A DNA stretch of 64,000 nt, taken from Archegozetes longisetosus. Its lineage: Eukaryota > Arthropoda > Arachnida > Sarcoptiformes > Trhypochthoniidae. Both the position numbers and the translations under genes were made by a program. Positions 1 through 12,814 of the stretch are shown here, piece after piece (the stretch's first letter is position 1; every line of letters starts with the position of its first letter). The stretch spans positions 7,273,843-7,337,842 of the forward strand of contig JAEMBT020000003.1 of NCBI GenBank assembly GCA_018873245.2, in the 5' to 3' direction. The notes beneath the pieces are model-generated. The model was not told the origin of the DNA, ran no database searches, and worked only from the letters and a program-made list of their open reading frames with translations.

Positions 1-3000
1 TCACCTTCACTATCAATTCCAAAATCTTCTTCTCCGTTAATACGAGGAGTATCTGAAAGCATGAAAATAGATTAAATTAGTTTAGTTCATTACTAAATAA
101 AATAAACTGTGAAGAGAATAACTGATGAGAGCTTAGAGCGCATTTAACTTTCATGTTATGCTTTCAAATCGATTTGGTTTCGTTCAAAACTTACATTAAA
201 TAAGCAGAAAGTCAGTCAAAAGGAAAAGAAAACTTATTTATCATTTTTCATTTGATAAGAACATTTGGTTGTATAATCTTTGTATCATTAAAAGCATATA
301 ATCGAAATTAGAGGACAGTCAAGCCATTTTCAAGCAATCATTAAGCATTTGAATATCAATCAATTTATTGAATTTAAAGTTTTAAAAATAGTACTTGCAA
401 TGAGAAAAACTCCTTCAGAATATTCACTACTAATCAAACAAAAAATGATAGAAAAATCATATCATTCAGTAAAAGTACCGATTTAGGTGTCAATAAGAAC
501 GAAACAATTAAACACAACTTTATCAAATTGTCATCTCTCTAATTGAAATCTAACTTAAGGATTCTACCTGTGAAAAAACAATAACTGAATAGCTTAGTAG
601 TGGAATAATGATCATAAGAACTACATTAAATATTAAAGCATTTTTCTGCCTTCTTGTTACTACGAAATAGAATCATGTGGCTAACAATACGGGTCATCAG
701 GTATTGTCGGCTTTGCAGAGCTTTTAGCAATCTTTCTATTTGTTGCTCCAATACACAGTCGATGGGATACTGATTTTGAGTGATATATGAAAGTTTCCGT
801 GTCACTGAAACAGGTCTTCATTAGTAACAATAGCTACAAATTTCACTTTATTTAAGTTGAATCACTCTTTCAAAAAAAAGTAAAATCTAATAAGAATAAA
901 AAACAAGTTAAGTAACTACTAAATGGCTACTAGCAAATGAAAAAGTTTAATAGAAAACAAAGTTGAAAAAAGTAGGTAAAACGAAAATAGATTAAGTAAT
1001 CAACTATTGGTCAGAAATGTGGGACAACTATCGATATAAAGTAAAAGTTTTTGATCAGTTTCATTTGATTCTATGACTTACAAGTATAAATACTATATCA
1101 TACTGACTTGTTAGAAGTGTTTAAATCTATATTATCTTACATTCAAAAAGAGAAAGATTAAATTTACGATATATTTTCTTCAATTAGTTTTTATCTATTG
1201 GGTAAACTTTCCTCTAAGCTTTATTAATTTTTAATTTAGAATAAAACTATTCGTTAGATTAAACTTGAGTTATAAAACTTGGCGACTATTAAGTTGTTTT
1301 CTTTAAGAAAATATTGGGTCAACACGTGTTGACAATAGTTAATCGCCATCACACGAATAAGGCTATCAATTCGAATAAATACCGAATTATTGATCAATAA
1401 ATACTGAGTTGATGAGATTTTGTTCAGCAAATAGACTTAATTACTCTAATTATAAACCTATTTTTTTTAACTATACTGAACCAAGCTTATAGACTCAATT
1501 GAAATTTGCCAAAGTTCATATTTGATTGACTGACTGCAACAATTTATGAATAATCTTATTTTAAATTTAGTCTAACTAATTTGAAAGAACGGAAATTAGT
1601 TTCTCCATTATTACTCATTCATAAAAATAGTTTTGACAGACTACTGTTGGACTCAATTTTGCTTGTATTTACTTGGCATTAAAAATATCATTGTGGGAAT
1701 ATCCCAATAAAAGCATTTATAAAAATCTGATGCAAGTCATTATAGTTTTGAATATAGTCTTATTGCAACCACTCATTCGTAAAAATCAACAATTTTAAAA
1801 GAATGTCATTCATTTAGATAGCAATTTTCAATCTGAGTCATAACGATTATTATTGTTGAAAAAGTATTTCTGAAACATTTCATTCTATTCTCTATAGTGC
1901 TCAATAAGTTGAAATCTATTTGTGCAAATCTCTAGTTGGACCAACAACTCAAATAAAAAGTGAAAATATTTTTTCAAAAATAGTAAATCAGAGTGAATCA
2001 AACTTATCATATATAAAACTTGTCAAAAATGATAAGCTTTAAACTGTTCGTGAAAGCACGCAGAAAACATTTATTCAAAAGCAATCTTATGAAATATAAG
2101 TATCAAAAATAGTTAAAAGTTGATGAGAAAAGCAACAAATTTATTAAGGCATTAAAGCACACCTTTGTATAGATTTTTTGACGGCTTCTTCCCAACTCTA
2201 ACTGAATACAGACAAATAGCACAATCAAATTAAGCCAAGTGTACATTTATTCAATGCAAGACATACTGATTTCCTGTTCACATCTTATATCTTTTTCAAT
2301 ATCTTCCTTATCACCGTTTACTTTATGGTTTGACGTCTGAAGAGATGCAATGCTTTCTGGTGGCAAAAATTCGTGGAATGGTCCCAAAACTTCGTAGAAA
2401 TCAGACACCGATTCATTGAAGGACATGGTCTCTACAACCTATCGGTGAATAGAAGCTATAAATTAAAAAATCTATTGAATTAAAGAGGAAAATAAACACA
2501 AACTTTTTTCAACTCATCGACATATGATTGCATCGCAGTTTCCTTAGACATATTTCCCAACTTTTTCCAGGCCTCCCATTTGTATTTGTTGACGATATCA
2601 TAAAAGGCTGGTTTTCTGGTTTCATTTGGTCCTTCGGTCGCTTGTTTGAAGTATGCGTAAAACTTTAATTTTAGCTCATCTGACGGCTGGAACGGGCCTA
2701 GTGTTCAATTTTGAAAAAATTAATAAATTAGTTATAGATCAAGGAATACTGCTTTAATTGATTTGAAACTTTATTTATATGTTGGTCGTAAAAAAAGCAT
2801 TGAAGCAGAAATAATGAGCACTTCCTTAAACACATTTATAAGTTCTCCAAAATAGACTAAAATCAGGTTATCTATTATTGCAATTTTCAGGTACTTCTTT
2901 AAAACAAAACACTCCAAAACTTGTCGACTATTGAAGAAATGTGAGAATAAATCTGCTATCACTGATAATTTGATTGAGGCTAATACTTAAATTATGAATG

Positions 3001-3733
3001 AAATAGCTGTAAAACCATGACAATTTGACTGATTAAAGAAAATAAATCTTATGCTCCACTACCAATTCAATACAAAATACAAACTACTCGCGAATTTGCT
3101 TTAAATGACCAAAACATAAATTGAGTCAAACTAAAACGTTCGTAAAATAAGCATTTAGTTATTTAATAATTTAGACTAAAGTTTAATTAAAGGATCATTA
3201 ATTGCAATTTATCAGTATAAATGTTACTATTCAACACTAACTTACGGCTAAATTGAGTGATCATCAGATAAAATATTAGTTAATTAACATTTAATGTTAC
3301 TATCAATTAACAAAAACTCAATTCCCAAAACTTAAGATATAAACAATTAACGATTAAATTCAAATTAAATAATAAATAAAATTAGATTTTTCAGTTTCAA
3401 CAAAAATAATTAGTTTTCATAAGAAGATTGAAAAGAAGTTGAATATTAAAATGAAACAGAAAATAAATGATAAATAAATAAATAATTAGTAAAAGAGATG
3501 AGACTCGTATTTGTTAAGAAGGAAAGAGGCAAAAAGGCAACAAACAAATGTTAACCATTTTTTGGTAGACTTCTGATCACATTAACAGCAGCTTTGAACT
3601 GTTGTTCAGTTGACATATTTAATGAGTTGTCAGTTTGAGGATTAGTCAGATTGCCATTGAGTTTAACGTGTTGTTTGTTTTCAATACAGATATGATTGGA
3701 ATCATTTATGGCTGCCATCAGTAAGAGACACAA
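1..3733 (-). CDS. ACBD5: Acyl-CoA-binding domain protein, ACBD4/5-like (3' end outside window)
   Basis: Binds long-chain acyl-CoA esters. ACBD5 of animals is a peroxisomal tail-anchored protein that tethers peroxisomes to the ER; ACBD4 is its sister. Exons on the minus strand: 3733-3557, 2697-2504, 2438-2315 and 52-1, in frame at all junctions, with the gene running off the left edge. The ACB domain is clear: QFKAAVNVIRSLPKNG, then GPFQPSDELKLKFYAYFKQA, TEGPNETRKPAFYD and KYKWEAWKKLG, so the YxxFKQAT and KWxAWxxLG ligand-binding signatures are present. Exon 3 continues VVETMSFNESVSDFYEVLGP, typical of the end of the ACB domain in ACBD4/5. Exon 4 (DTPRINGEEDFGIDSEG) is an acidic linker; the coiled coil and membrane anchor would lie outside. 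Start: MCLLLMAAIND at 3733 or, with a better context, the Met four codons later. Intron 3 (53-2314) is unusually long at 2.2 kb. ACBD5 rather than ACBD4 is a family-level guess. Confidence 0.85.
681..769 (-). other. Possible alternative last exon of the ACBD gene
   Basis: Inside the 2.2 kb third intron an acceptor-like AG (771-770) is followed by an open segment. It joins exon 3 in the correct phase and adds about 29 codons ending in TIPDDPYC and a TAG stop. A second frame of the same segment reads as an amphipathic helix (LEQQIERLLKALQSRQYL). One of the two could be real coding sequence, or both may be chance. No clear polyadenylation signal follows at once. Low confidence. Confidence 0.2.
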
Positions 3734-4910
3734 TCGTGTGACACAATAAGAGAACGCTTAATATTAAAAGCAAACTCAACGAGTGATTCCCTCTCTCTCT
3801 TTCTTATTAAACTTATTTTTTGCTTAATACACAATACTATTTGTATTAATATTGAATAAATGAGATAAGACTCAATGATATTGTGAAAATATTTATCGGA
3901 TTGTAGTTAAACCTTACGGTTGGATAGATGCTTTTCACCAAGTATGAGGTCACTCTTATAGCAGTTTTACAACTTTTTCTGTTTATCAAAACTATCAGTC
4001 GTTAAAGTGAATAAATATAATACGGCTTTGGGAATAATAGCACTAAATAACTTTGTGCTAAATTTAACTACTTTTCATTGACCTCTTATTAGTTTAGTTT
4101 AACTAATTTAGTCTTTCATACTATAACACTATTAACTATCCAAAAGTATGTCTAATGCGAGTCAATAATAAAAGGAAAACTTATGCTAAATAGCATTTTG
4201 AGCAAACTTGCTTTTGTCAAACCTGACATTAACTCGCTAACAGGGGATCAAATGGCAACTTTTCTTATGCAACTTCTCATTTTGGAAAACATTTTGGGAA
4301 ATTTCACAAACTATGTAATTTTTCCTAATTGCACTCAAGTAAACTTTTGTTCATTGCTTCCTCATAAACCGACTTTTGTTGAATACAATAGAAAACTTGT
4401 AGCGAAATAAATTTGGTTTTAAAGTTATATGAAAGCATAACTGTCCAACCTTTGATTCGTAAACAAAAGTATAAACTGGTCAAAGGACCGAAATAAGACT
4501 AGAATTTCGGTGACACATTTAAAAATACCCTTACTAGATCATTGAATGTTGATATGATTTTTCTGTACAATATCTCGAATATTGTCCTTCATATAATTGC
4601 TAAATTGTTTACTTAAATTTCAGCTCTATTTTCTTCACATATGATCAACCGAATAATACTTTCACATTGAATACAAGGTTTAAACAAATTACCAAATAAT
4701 TTATTTCACTCATTAAGAAGTTTTCACACGAATTTAAATGATTACTGATAAAAAATCATTTTATAAAATATTTCAATTAAATGTGCGATGAAAACTTGAT
4801 TTGTGTCATGCATTTCATACTTTAAACGAATTAAATCGATTCTGACTAATCAGTTTATTACTTGAATGTCAAAAACGATAAAATAAGCCAATCGTTTGCT
4901 TAAATTACTC
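3734..4910. other. Intergenic: upstream of ACBD, downstream of cyclophilin G
   Basis: AT-rich sequence between two minus-strand genes. It should contain the ACBD promoter at its left end (pyrimidine tract near 3789-3804) and the cyclophilin 3' UTR at its right end. The longest open frame, 75 codons at 4183-4410, has no recognisable domain and unremarkable composition, so I do not call it. No RNA gene or repeat was seen. Confidence 0.6.
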
Positions 4911-7900
4911 TTAACGTCTTTTAGTTAAATGTCTCTTATTCCGTGAATCAGTTGATGAAACTGAAGAGTTTGAGGCAGAATCTGATGAATGATGTCGACG
5001 ACGAGACGATGCCTTTCTATGCGATGAATAACGTTCATCTCTGGAATGACTTCTTTTATCTGTGTCTTCTCTTTTCGATCTATTATTACTTTTTGAATCG
5101 CTTTCGTTCGAACGCTCTCTTCGGTTTCTTCGCTGTCTCTCAGGTGAATCCCTCTATAATAACAATAATTCAAAATGTGATTTATCAAAACAAAAATCAT
5201 CGAAAGCAAAATTAATCTAAACCTTAATCGAATCATTAGTATTTGGGAGCGGAATATCTTTTAAATCAAAAGAGCTTTCATTGTGTCGCTTGTCATTACG
5301 CTTCTCGTGCGATGAATTGTTCTCCACGCTATTTCTATTCTTCTTTGACTCGAACTCTTCGTTAACAGTATTTAATTTGGCCTCAGACTTAACGAAATGT
5401 CTGTCAGTTGAATAAGTGGTTTCTCTTCGTTCAGGGTACTTAATAAACTCGTCATTCGAAGAGTTGTTAACCTTAACTCTCGTCTCTTCATCTTTGTTCT
5501 GGTTACAATCTCTGTTATTATCATAGCTTTGTCTCGGAGATGGACTTCTTCTGGATCGCTTATGGCTCGGAGGTTCTTCGGTGAAAATCCTCTTTCTACC
5601 ACTATTTTGTCTGTTGATGTTTTCGTCATTATTAGATTCTCTTTGAAACCTTTCGTTTCTATTGAAATCACGGTTTGTGTAGTCCTCGCTTTCATATCTA
5701 AATTAGAATTCAAATTAAAACTCAATTAAATTTAGTTCTCAACAAACCTTGGTCGATAGCTTCTTCTCGAGTCAAAGCGTGATCTCTCTGTGTTTCGTGA
5801 GTCACGACGTTCTGATCTGCAAATAAATCAATAAAATTACTTTTCGAAACTCTATTAATCTGGTTATACCTTTTACTAGCAGAAACAACTTCTTTTAGCG
5901 ATTTAAGTCTTGACTGTGCAGATCGCCAATGAGGTGGTGTTTCACTACCAGAACGTTGATGATCGGGAGTTGGAGTTCGATAACGCTAATCAAAGTTATG
6001 AAATTTTTAAAAATATTTCACTAAAATATACTTGGGAACAGACAACATTCAATTACTCTTAAAGTCTAAAGAGTTGGGAAAAGACTTTCTCTCTTTAAAT
6101 AACAAAACTATAACAGTCAGAGAAGAAAAGGGTCACACATTCGGATTCTACGTCAAAACAATACATAAAGTCAAAACTTTGATAACTCTCGCTGATTTGG
6201 TTTCTTAATTATTCAATAATCTCTTTTGATCAATTAATGATTTTGTTCGAGTCATTTTTGATACTACTTATGACTTGTAAATGCACTAAACTTTCAGTCA
6301 GTTGATAAATAATTTGCATCGATTATATACACGACAAGAAGCAATCAAATCTAGTGTTACTTTGAACAAGAAATCCGAATCTATAGTCCAAATTTTCCTG
6401 TCCTTCATCGACCACACAAATAAAAGATCAAATGAAATTGCATCACTCACTCTAAAACCTCTTCCTTTGATTTTACGGCCAGACCTCGAGGTTGGAGGAC
6501 TTCTCCTTCTTCTTTCATAATTACTTTTAATCTCTTCTCTCGGGTTTTGAGTTTCTCCTGCTGCTTCGTTCTTTTCTCGTTCAGTTTTACGCATCAAAAA
6601 GTTATTCGCAGGAATTTCTGGTATCTCTTCTGGTTTTACAGAGCATTCGACGTTATATTCATCTACGTTTTTGTTTCTGTTCAAAAATTTTCATTTATTA
6701 CAATAGTTAGAGTTTAAGTTAAATAAAGACCAGAGAAAAAGCACGTTCAATTTACATTTTTCTCTAAATTATGCTATCATTAAATCAGTAAAACTTCAAT
6801 TAATACTGTTTTTGGATATAAAATTTGAAACTAAGGCAAGCTTTAGCACTTAGTGTAATTTTTAAAACTTTTTGAATTAAAGTTGATTTGTATTTTGAAA
6901 AAGCAATCTCAAAATTTAATATCAACTTGAAAATTTCTGTTCAGCAACCAAAGAATATATATTCTAACGAGTCGAAAAATAGAATTACATTCGATTGTTT
7001 GAAGATGATTGCAAACCTAAAACTAAGTAATATCTATTTAAAATCATTATTTTCTGAATAGCTAACTTTTATAAAATGTGCGGAAAATTCTCAAAATAAG
7101 CATGAAAATTATGGCCTAGGAATGAGCGAACACTGGCCGAAATGCACTTTTTAGGCATGAAGCATGCAATTAAGTAAATGCTTTTTCCCCAGACTCTCTT
7201 AATCAATATTAATATCTCACTCTTTCTTTTCTTCTTCTTTCTTAGTATTGGACTCATCTTTAGATTTTTTGTGCTTCTTATGCTTCTTTTCTTTTTTCTT
7301 TTTGTCCTTTGATTCCTTGCCATCCTTTTCTTCATCTTCACTTGATATTTCACCATCCGATTTCTTGGTCTTCTCTTTTCTGTGCTTTTTCTTCTTATCT
7401 AAAGATAAAAATGTCATTTAATCGTTTATATAATGAGTTTTTAATTAGAATCTTTATAAATTAAAAGATGAAGCGTTTTTTCAACCTTTAGGCTTGATTT
7501 GAGGAATTAGTTCTCCGCAATTGGAGATGACCACATCTACTAATGGTCTACAGTCTTCATTTATTGGTTGACTCTCTATTTCTCTAATTATTTCTTGTCC
7601 CGATAAAACATGACCAAATACTACATGTACTCTATAATAAAACTTAATATTTAAGCACAAAAATCAGAAATTACTCAAACTCATATCATACCCATCCAAA
7701 TGTGGTGCAGGAGCTAATGTACTGAAATCAAAACTATATTTTAAAACAGAAACTTTTTTAAATGTGTTTAAACTCACATAAAAAATTGTGATCCATTTGT
7801 ATTCTTTCCTCTGTTAGCCATTGACAGAAGAAATGGTTTATCATGTTTTATATCAAAACTTTCATCTATAATGAGATAAAAATTAAGATTGGGACTAATA

Positions 7901-8452
7901 AGACGCTGAAGAATACCATTGAATGTTCCGCCATAGATGGATTCGCCTCCTCTTCCATTTCCTGTATCAGTAATTTATTTGATTATGAAAACTTATTTTA
8001 TTAACTGACAAAAATGTATGAATCATTAAAGACGTGAATGATTTAATGAGCAACAAATGCTAACCCATAGAGAAGTCACCACTTTGTATTATGAAGTTTT
8101 TGACCACGCGGTGAAATATCACATTCTTGTAGTGCAGAGGTTTTCCTGTTGTTTTTCCAATTCCTTTCTCGCCTATCAATCGATAAATTGCGATTTAATT
8201 GAAATTGAAATTGAAATTGATTCATATTAGAAACGTTTAAATACCGGTACAAAGAGATTTGAAATTATCGCAGGTTTTCGGGCAAACGTCATTAAACAGT
8301 TCAAATACGATTCGACCAACTATTGGATTAAACGTTTGTTTAAATCAATAAATACATGATTGTTGACAAATTAAGCTTCATAACTGACCATTTTTTTGAC
8401 CGATACTTATATCAAAAAAGCATCGATGTCTTAGATTTTTAATGTGAGTCAT
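4911..8452 (-). CDS. PPIG: Cyclophilin G / Moca-type nuclear peptidyl-prolyl isomerase with RS tail
   Basis: Nuclear cyclophilin linked to splicing; isomerises X-Pro bonds and interacts with RNA polymerase II CTD/SR proteins (family knowledge). Thirteen minus-strand exons, in frame throughout, giving about 620 aa: 8452-8389, 8319-8245, 8172-8065, 7961-7917, 7865-7778, 7721-7692, 7631-7486, 7398-7221, 6676-6451, 5985-5870, 5816-5748, 5697-5223, 5153-4911. Residues 1-185 form the cyclophilin domain: [39 protein letters not shown] (catalytic Arg and QSGDF), [15 protein letters not shown] and HLDGVHVVFG. His replaces the CypA Trp121, as in the PPIG subclass. Exon 8 is a Lys/Glu-rich NLS-like stretch. 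Exon 9 carries the PPIG/Moca signature [14 protein letters not shown]. Exons 10-13 are Arg/Ser-rich (RS-type) to the stop at 4911-4913. Exons of 30 and 45 bp are unusually small. The first codons are ATGACTCACATT; FDISIG follows as in the family. Confidence 0.93.
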
Positions 8453-9399
8453 CTCTCAGTTCTATTGATTCGATAATAAATTGATCGGTTATTCAAATAA
8501 ATGAACACAACTTTCATTTGCAATCAATTACCATAAGATTAATGAAAAGTAAATCTACACACAAATAGTATAAAAGTGAATTAAATTTGATGAATCAATA
8601 AATGATATTTATTTGAATCATAATAGTTAGTGTTATTTTATGTTTATATTTAACAGTATTTAATGAAGTTTGAGGTCTTAATCAAAATAATGATGAATCA
8701 AAACATATCTGTTTGCTAATAAATCAATTAATTTAAAGTTGATTAAATAATGCCGTTAAAATCATGTTTACTATAAAAGCATTGAATCGTTCATAAAAAC
8801 GTACTCTAAATATGAACGATTTTGAAATCCCTGTTATTAACGGTGGTTTTCAACATTTACTGTTGGCTCAAATATCTGTGTATTAATGAATAAAAGAATC
8901 CAATAATAAACTTTTTGTCTTAATCAATCATTTGACCAAAATATGAATACAGGTTCATTTAAATACTCAGAGTAAAACTATCAAAAGTTGACCAAATCCG
9001 TTAAAAACCACGCAAAGGGTTTGACGAATTTGAGTTTAAGTATAGCCTTGTAAAACTTCTTATTTCATATTCATATAAAATACTTATTTTAAGGATTAGA
9101 ACCTCATCAAAAAGTTATGCCTGCAATGTTTCAACCGTTAAAGCTAAACGGATTAATATTTAAAAAGATTTTATTGAAAGATTATTAGAATTTAATACAT
9201 TAAAAGTGTGCATAAACTGACTGATTGTCATAGAAGTTTATCTATGATTAAACATCATGTTCGATTAGTATGAAAATACAGTTTAAAACTTTTTTAAATT
9301 AGTTTAAGAATCAAAGTATAAAAATCAATTAACATCATTAATAATGCAGTTCCTCAAGTGATTCAAAATATTTAAGTGATAAGTAATTAAATATCGATT
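8453..9399. other. Intergenic between MCM4 3' end and cyclophilin G start
   Basis: About 0.95 kb of AT-rich sequence between two minus-strand genes. It holds the MCM4 3' UTR and the promoter of the cyclophilin gene. I see no open frame of interest, no RNA gene and no clear repeat. Confidence 0.6.
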
Positions 9400-12249
9400 T
9401 TAAGATGTAGTAAGTCTTATAGATTTAGTTCCAATCAAAGCGAGGAATCCTTCGTCTTGTAAATTCTTGAGCGCATCGTCAAACATATCTCTGGAGACCA
9501 TAACGGTGGTCGAGTTTTTGAATTCATTGAAGACATGTTGATAATTGAACTGCATCTGTGACTCACTTTGACCAGTCTTTTCAGCTCGCATCGATTCCAA
9601 CAGTTGCTTCAATCCAAGAGACAACTCATTGCGTCTCTTTCGAGTCGTAGCACTCATACCAGTTGTCAAAATAGAAATATCTATTTTTCCTGACAATGGA
9701 TCAGTTGCTGATTGTTTAATGGCTTCGCGATGCAGCCTTCGTGCTTCTTCCACATCAGATATATCGACTACATTCTTGAATCTCATTTTGGCGTGCGCTT
9801 CAGCCAAACGAATCAGTGATTCTAGTTGACGAGGATATGCACTGATTTGTCCTTTTCCTGATCCAACTTTACGCATCTCAACGTATGCGTGCTTTAAGGC
9901 TTGAGCCGCTTCTTCTGAGAGGACCGGATGAAAGTTCATGCGCGCGTATCCGATATAGTCTTTCAAGAGACTTAAATCTAGAAATTCAAGATTTTCATCT
10001 TCACGCGAACGATGATAGAGTGAAACTAAATGTCTCGCAAGACGCCTATCGTATTCTTCGTCTTGTGGATCCAATAAAAGAAATATCAGATCAAATCTAT
10101 AAGATACCAATTAATACAGAATTAAGTGATTGATTCAAAAAGAGATATAATATCAAAATAGATTTCTAACTGAATGATACCTTGACAACAAAGTTGGTGG
10201 TAATTGAATGTTTTCAGTGATAGTTTTATTTTTATTCCATTGTGATTCGACTGGATTCGCAGCCGCCAGAATAGAAGTACGAGCATTCAACTGGCAGACA
10301 ATACCTGCTTTCGCGATCGAAAGTGTTTGCTGTTCCATAACTTCATGTAAGACTGAACGAGTGGAGTCACTCATTTTATCGAACTCATCGATACAACAAA
10401 TTCCACCATCACTCAATACAAGAGCACCAGTTTGTAAAACCATTTGTTTGGTGTCTGGATCTTTAGTCACATAAGCAGTCAGACCGACAGCACTGGAACC
10501 TTTGCCACTGGTGTATTGACCTCTTGGTACCAAATTGTATACATATTGAAGGAGTTGTGATTTACTAGTACCTGGATCTCCACAAAGCAATATATTCAGT
10601 TCAGAACGAAAACTCCTCAGTTTTCCCGACGGGTTATTGTCTGATATGTTATACTCTTTTCTCGTGCCACCAAACAGTTGCAACAAAATGCCTTTTTTGA
10701 TGTCTTCGTGCTCGTAAATACTTGGGGCCAAAGCAAATGCAAGTCTTTCGTAGATATCGGGCATATTTGAGAGTGCAATCAACTTATCTATGCGTTCTTT
10801 TGACAGTTTCAGTTCATATCCGTCATCATGCAAACGCTTGTTCTCTATTTTGCGGTAGTGAACCACATCGATGTGTGTTCTGTAAACTGATTTAACATTT
10901 CGCTGTCGCGGATTAACTCGAATAGGAGTGGCTCTATAAATGCCGGTAACAGTAATTCTCTCTCCAGGTTGGACTTTATCCACCAAATCAGCGCAAGCGT
11001 ACAACAGCACAGTATATGGTGTCTGTCCAGGAGGCATATCATCGGGTGATTCTTGGAGTTTGATTTGTTGCTTATCCGTGAATTGCGAGCGATTGTGTAC
11101 TAAACGAAATGAAAAGTTTGTATTGCAGTGACGGCACACGTGAGGCTCAGCAATACATCCACGATCGACCTCAACGGTTACACTCCAATTACAAACTGTG
11201 CACTCAAAGAAGGCCACGCACATTTCAGCGATTATATTGGAACAACGAATAACCATTCCTGAAATTGTCACCAATTGGTTGATATCTTCTGGATTCAGAT
11301 TTCTCAAGTTTGATGTTTTCATTACATTATAAGGTCGGACATATATGCGATCCATTTCTGGAATACCTTCAGGATAGAGTTCATTAAAGACCTCATTGGC
11401 AGCCATATCAAAAGTTGGAATGACTTCTTGCGGATAGCAAACAAGTTGTCGATACAAAGTTGAGTCAAACTTTTGAACGTGTAAGCAGTTAATGTTGAGA
11501 AATGGTTCGCCGATTATAACTATCTCATGCAGTTTTCTGATATAGTAAGGTCTTTCTTTGACCAGTTGAGAGTCAGTGTCCATCGGAATACCGACGTCAC
11601 TGGCTTGCAATTCGTCTGATTCTAATACTTCAGTATCAAATCCTGTATACTTCAAGAATCGCTTAAATTTTTCTCTGCACTGATTGATAGAGACGTCAGT
11701 GCCCCAAATAACTAATTGTGGAGCAGAACTGGAATGTGAATCACTTGTGGCCACAGGCATGGGCTCATCAGGTCGTGCCTCGCTCTCCCCAACATTGATC
11801 TGCCGAACGACTCGAGAATCACTGGCGATGTCATACCTTTTCTTAGCTCTACTGACACCACTTCTCATCGAACTGATGGACGGCGAACGATTTCCCATAT
11901 CAGTTGATCCATAATGTAATGGAGAACTCAAATTGATTGGATCACTAAGAAGTCCGACGCTTCCTCTGACAGAAGTTTCGCTTCTGGCCTGTGAATGTGG
12001 TTGCGATCCATTCATATCTTCATTAGTCATTGGTCCTGCATTTAAAGCTTCTGAGGAATCTCTGCCTCTGTTCGAGCGAGTACTTCTTTCTGAAAAGTCA
12101 TCTACTTTCGAGTTGACATTCGCTCTTCTGCTACGTGAAGAACGAGACAACTGAGACGAAGGACTTGACTCTCTTTTCTGTGGCGTCGACTTCGACGTCG
12201 ATCGAGTTGTTCGACGACTGGCTTCACTTTGAGAGCTTCGAGAAGACAT
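9400..12249 (-). CDS. MCM4: DNA replication licensing factor MCM4
   Basis: Subunit of the hexameric MCM2-7 replicative helicase, loaded at origins in G1 and activated by DDK/CDK. Two exons: 12249-10181 and 10096-9400. The join [16 protein letters not shown] restores the arginine-finger/sensor region, and the intron is only 84 bp. The product is 921 aa (vertebrate MCM4 about 860). Residues 1-150 are Ser/Thr/Arg-rich with many SP/TP sites, matching the DDK-regulated N-terminal tail. A C4 zinc finger (CTVC...CRHC) lies at about 350-375. Walker [10 protein letters not shown] is at about 557, Walker B with the IDEFDKM box at about 620 and LLSRFD at about 690. The C-terminal exon carries the lid and winged-helix region and ends SIRLTTS. 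The start [11 protein letters not shown] opens the only long N-terminal frame. It shares a divergent promoter with MCAT that contains an E2F-type palindrome. Confidence 0.98.
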
Positions 12250-12814
12250 TGGTCACTAACAATTATTAATTTGTATAATGTTTAAAAACTTGAAACAAAA
12301 GAGAAATTGTTGAACTTTAAAGTCTTTGTGTCTAGTGCGAAGTACTTATCGTAAGCTATACTTTTAAGCCCTTTAACAACAAATTGGCGCCAAATCTATA
12401 GCTCTTTATTGTTAAATCACTTCTAGAGAGTGTTGCCTTTATTAACTCTTAATTATTTGTTCGATTTTTTCTTTTAAACATTTTTAAATACAACTTATTT
12501 GATATAATTTAATTTCTAAAGTCATTTAAATTCAATCTTATTAGATATTTGGAATTTTATCATTCTTATAATCGATTTTATAAGTTATTTTTGATGTTTA
12601 CTTATACCCAAAAGCAGTCCTCAAAATAGTTTGATTTAAAGAAAAGGCACGTAATTTGTTTGCCAAAGATATCAGTTTTACGAATGAAAAACAGCGAAAG
12701 CAGACCTTTGAAAGTGTCGAAACTTTACAATTTATTAGCGAAAGTAAGAGTTGATCACTTTAATCTAAATTAATATATCATTCAAACTGATTTTATCATA
12801 ACTTAGTCTATAAA
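12250..12814. promoter_or_regulatory. Divergent promoter of MCM4 and MCAT
   Basis: 565 bp separate the start codons of MCM4 (minus) and MCAT (plus). No other gene is visible, so both promoters must lie here or overlap the 5' UTRs. The most distinctive element is the palindrome at 12384-12393, described separately. The rest is AT-rich. Confidence 0.75.
12384..12393. promoter_or_regulatory. E2F-type palindromic site (TTGGCGCCAA)
   Basis: A perfect 10-bp palindrome, TTGGCGCCAA, in a strongly AT-rich stretch, 135 bp upstream of the MCM4 start codon. GGCGCCAA/TTGGCGCC matches the core E2F/DP consensus (TTTSSCGC family), and MCM genes are classic E2F targets in animals. Binding is inferred, not shown. 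Confidence 0.7.

Noticed and set aside
4183..4410. 75-codon plus-strand frame between ACBD and cyclophilin G
   Set aside because: No domain, no signal for splicing or conservation, and frames of this size are common by chance here.
6298..6450. Extension of the cyclophilin exon-9 frame beyond 6451
   Set aside because: A perfect GTGAGT donor at 6450 ends the exon, and the next exon continues the RS domain in phase.
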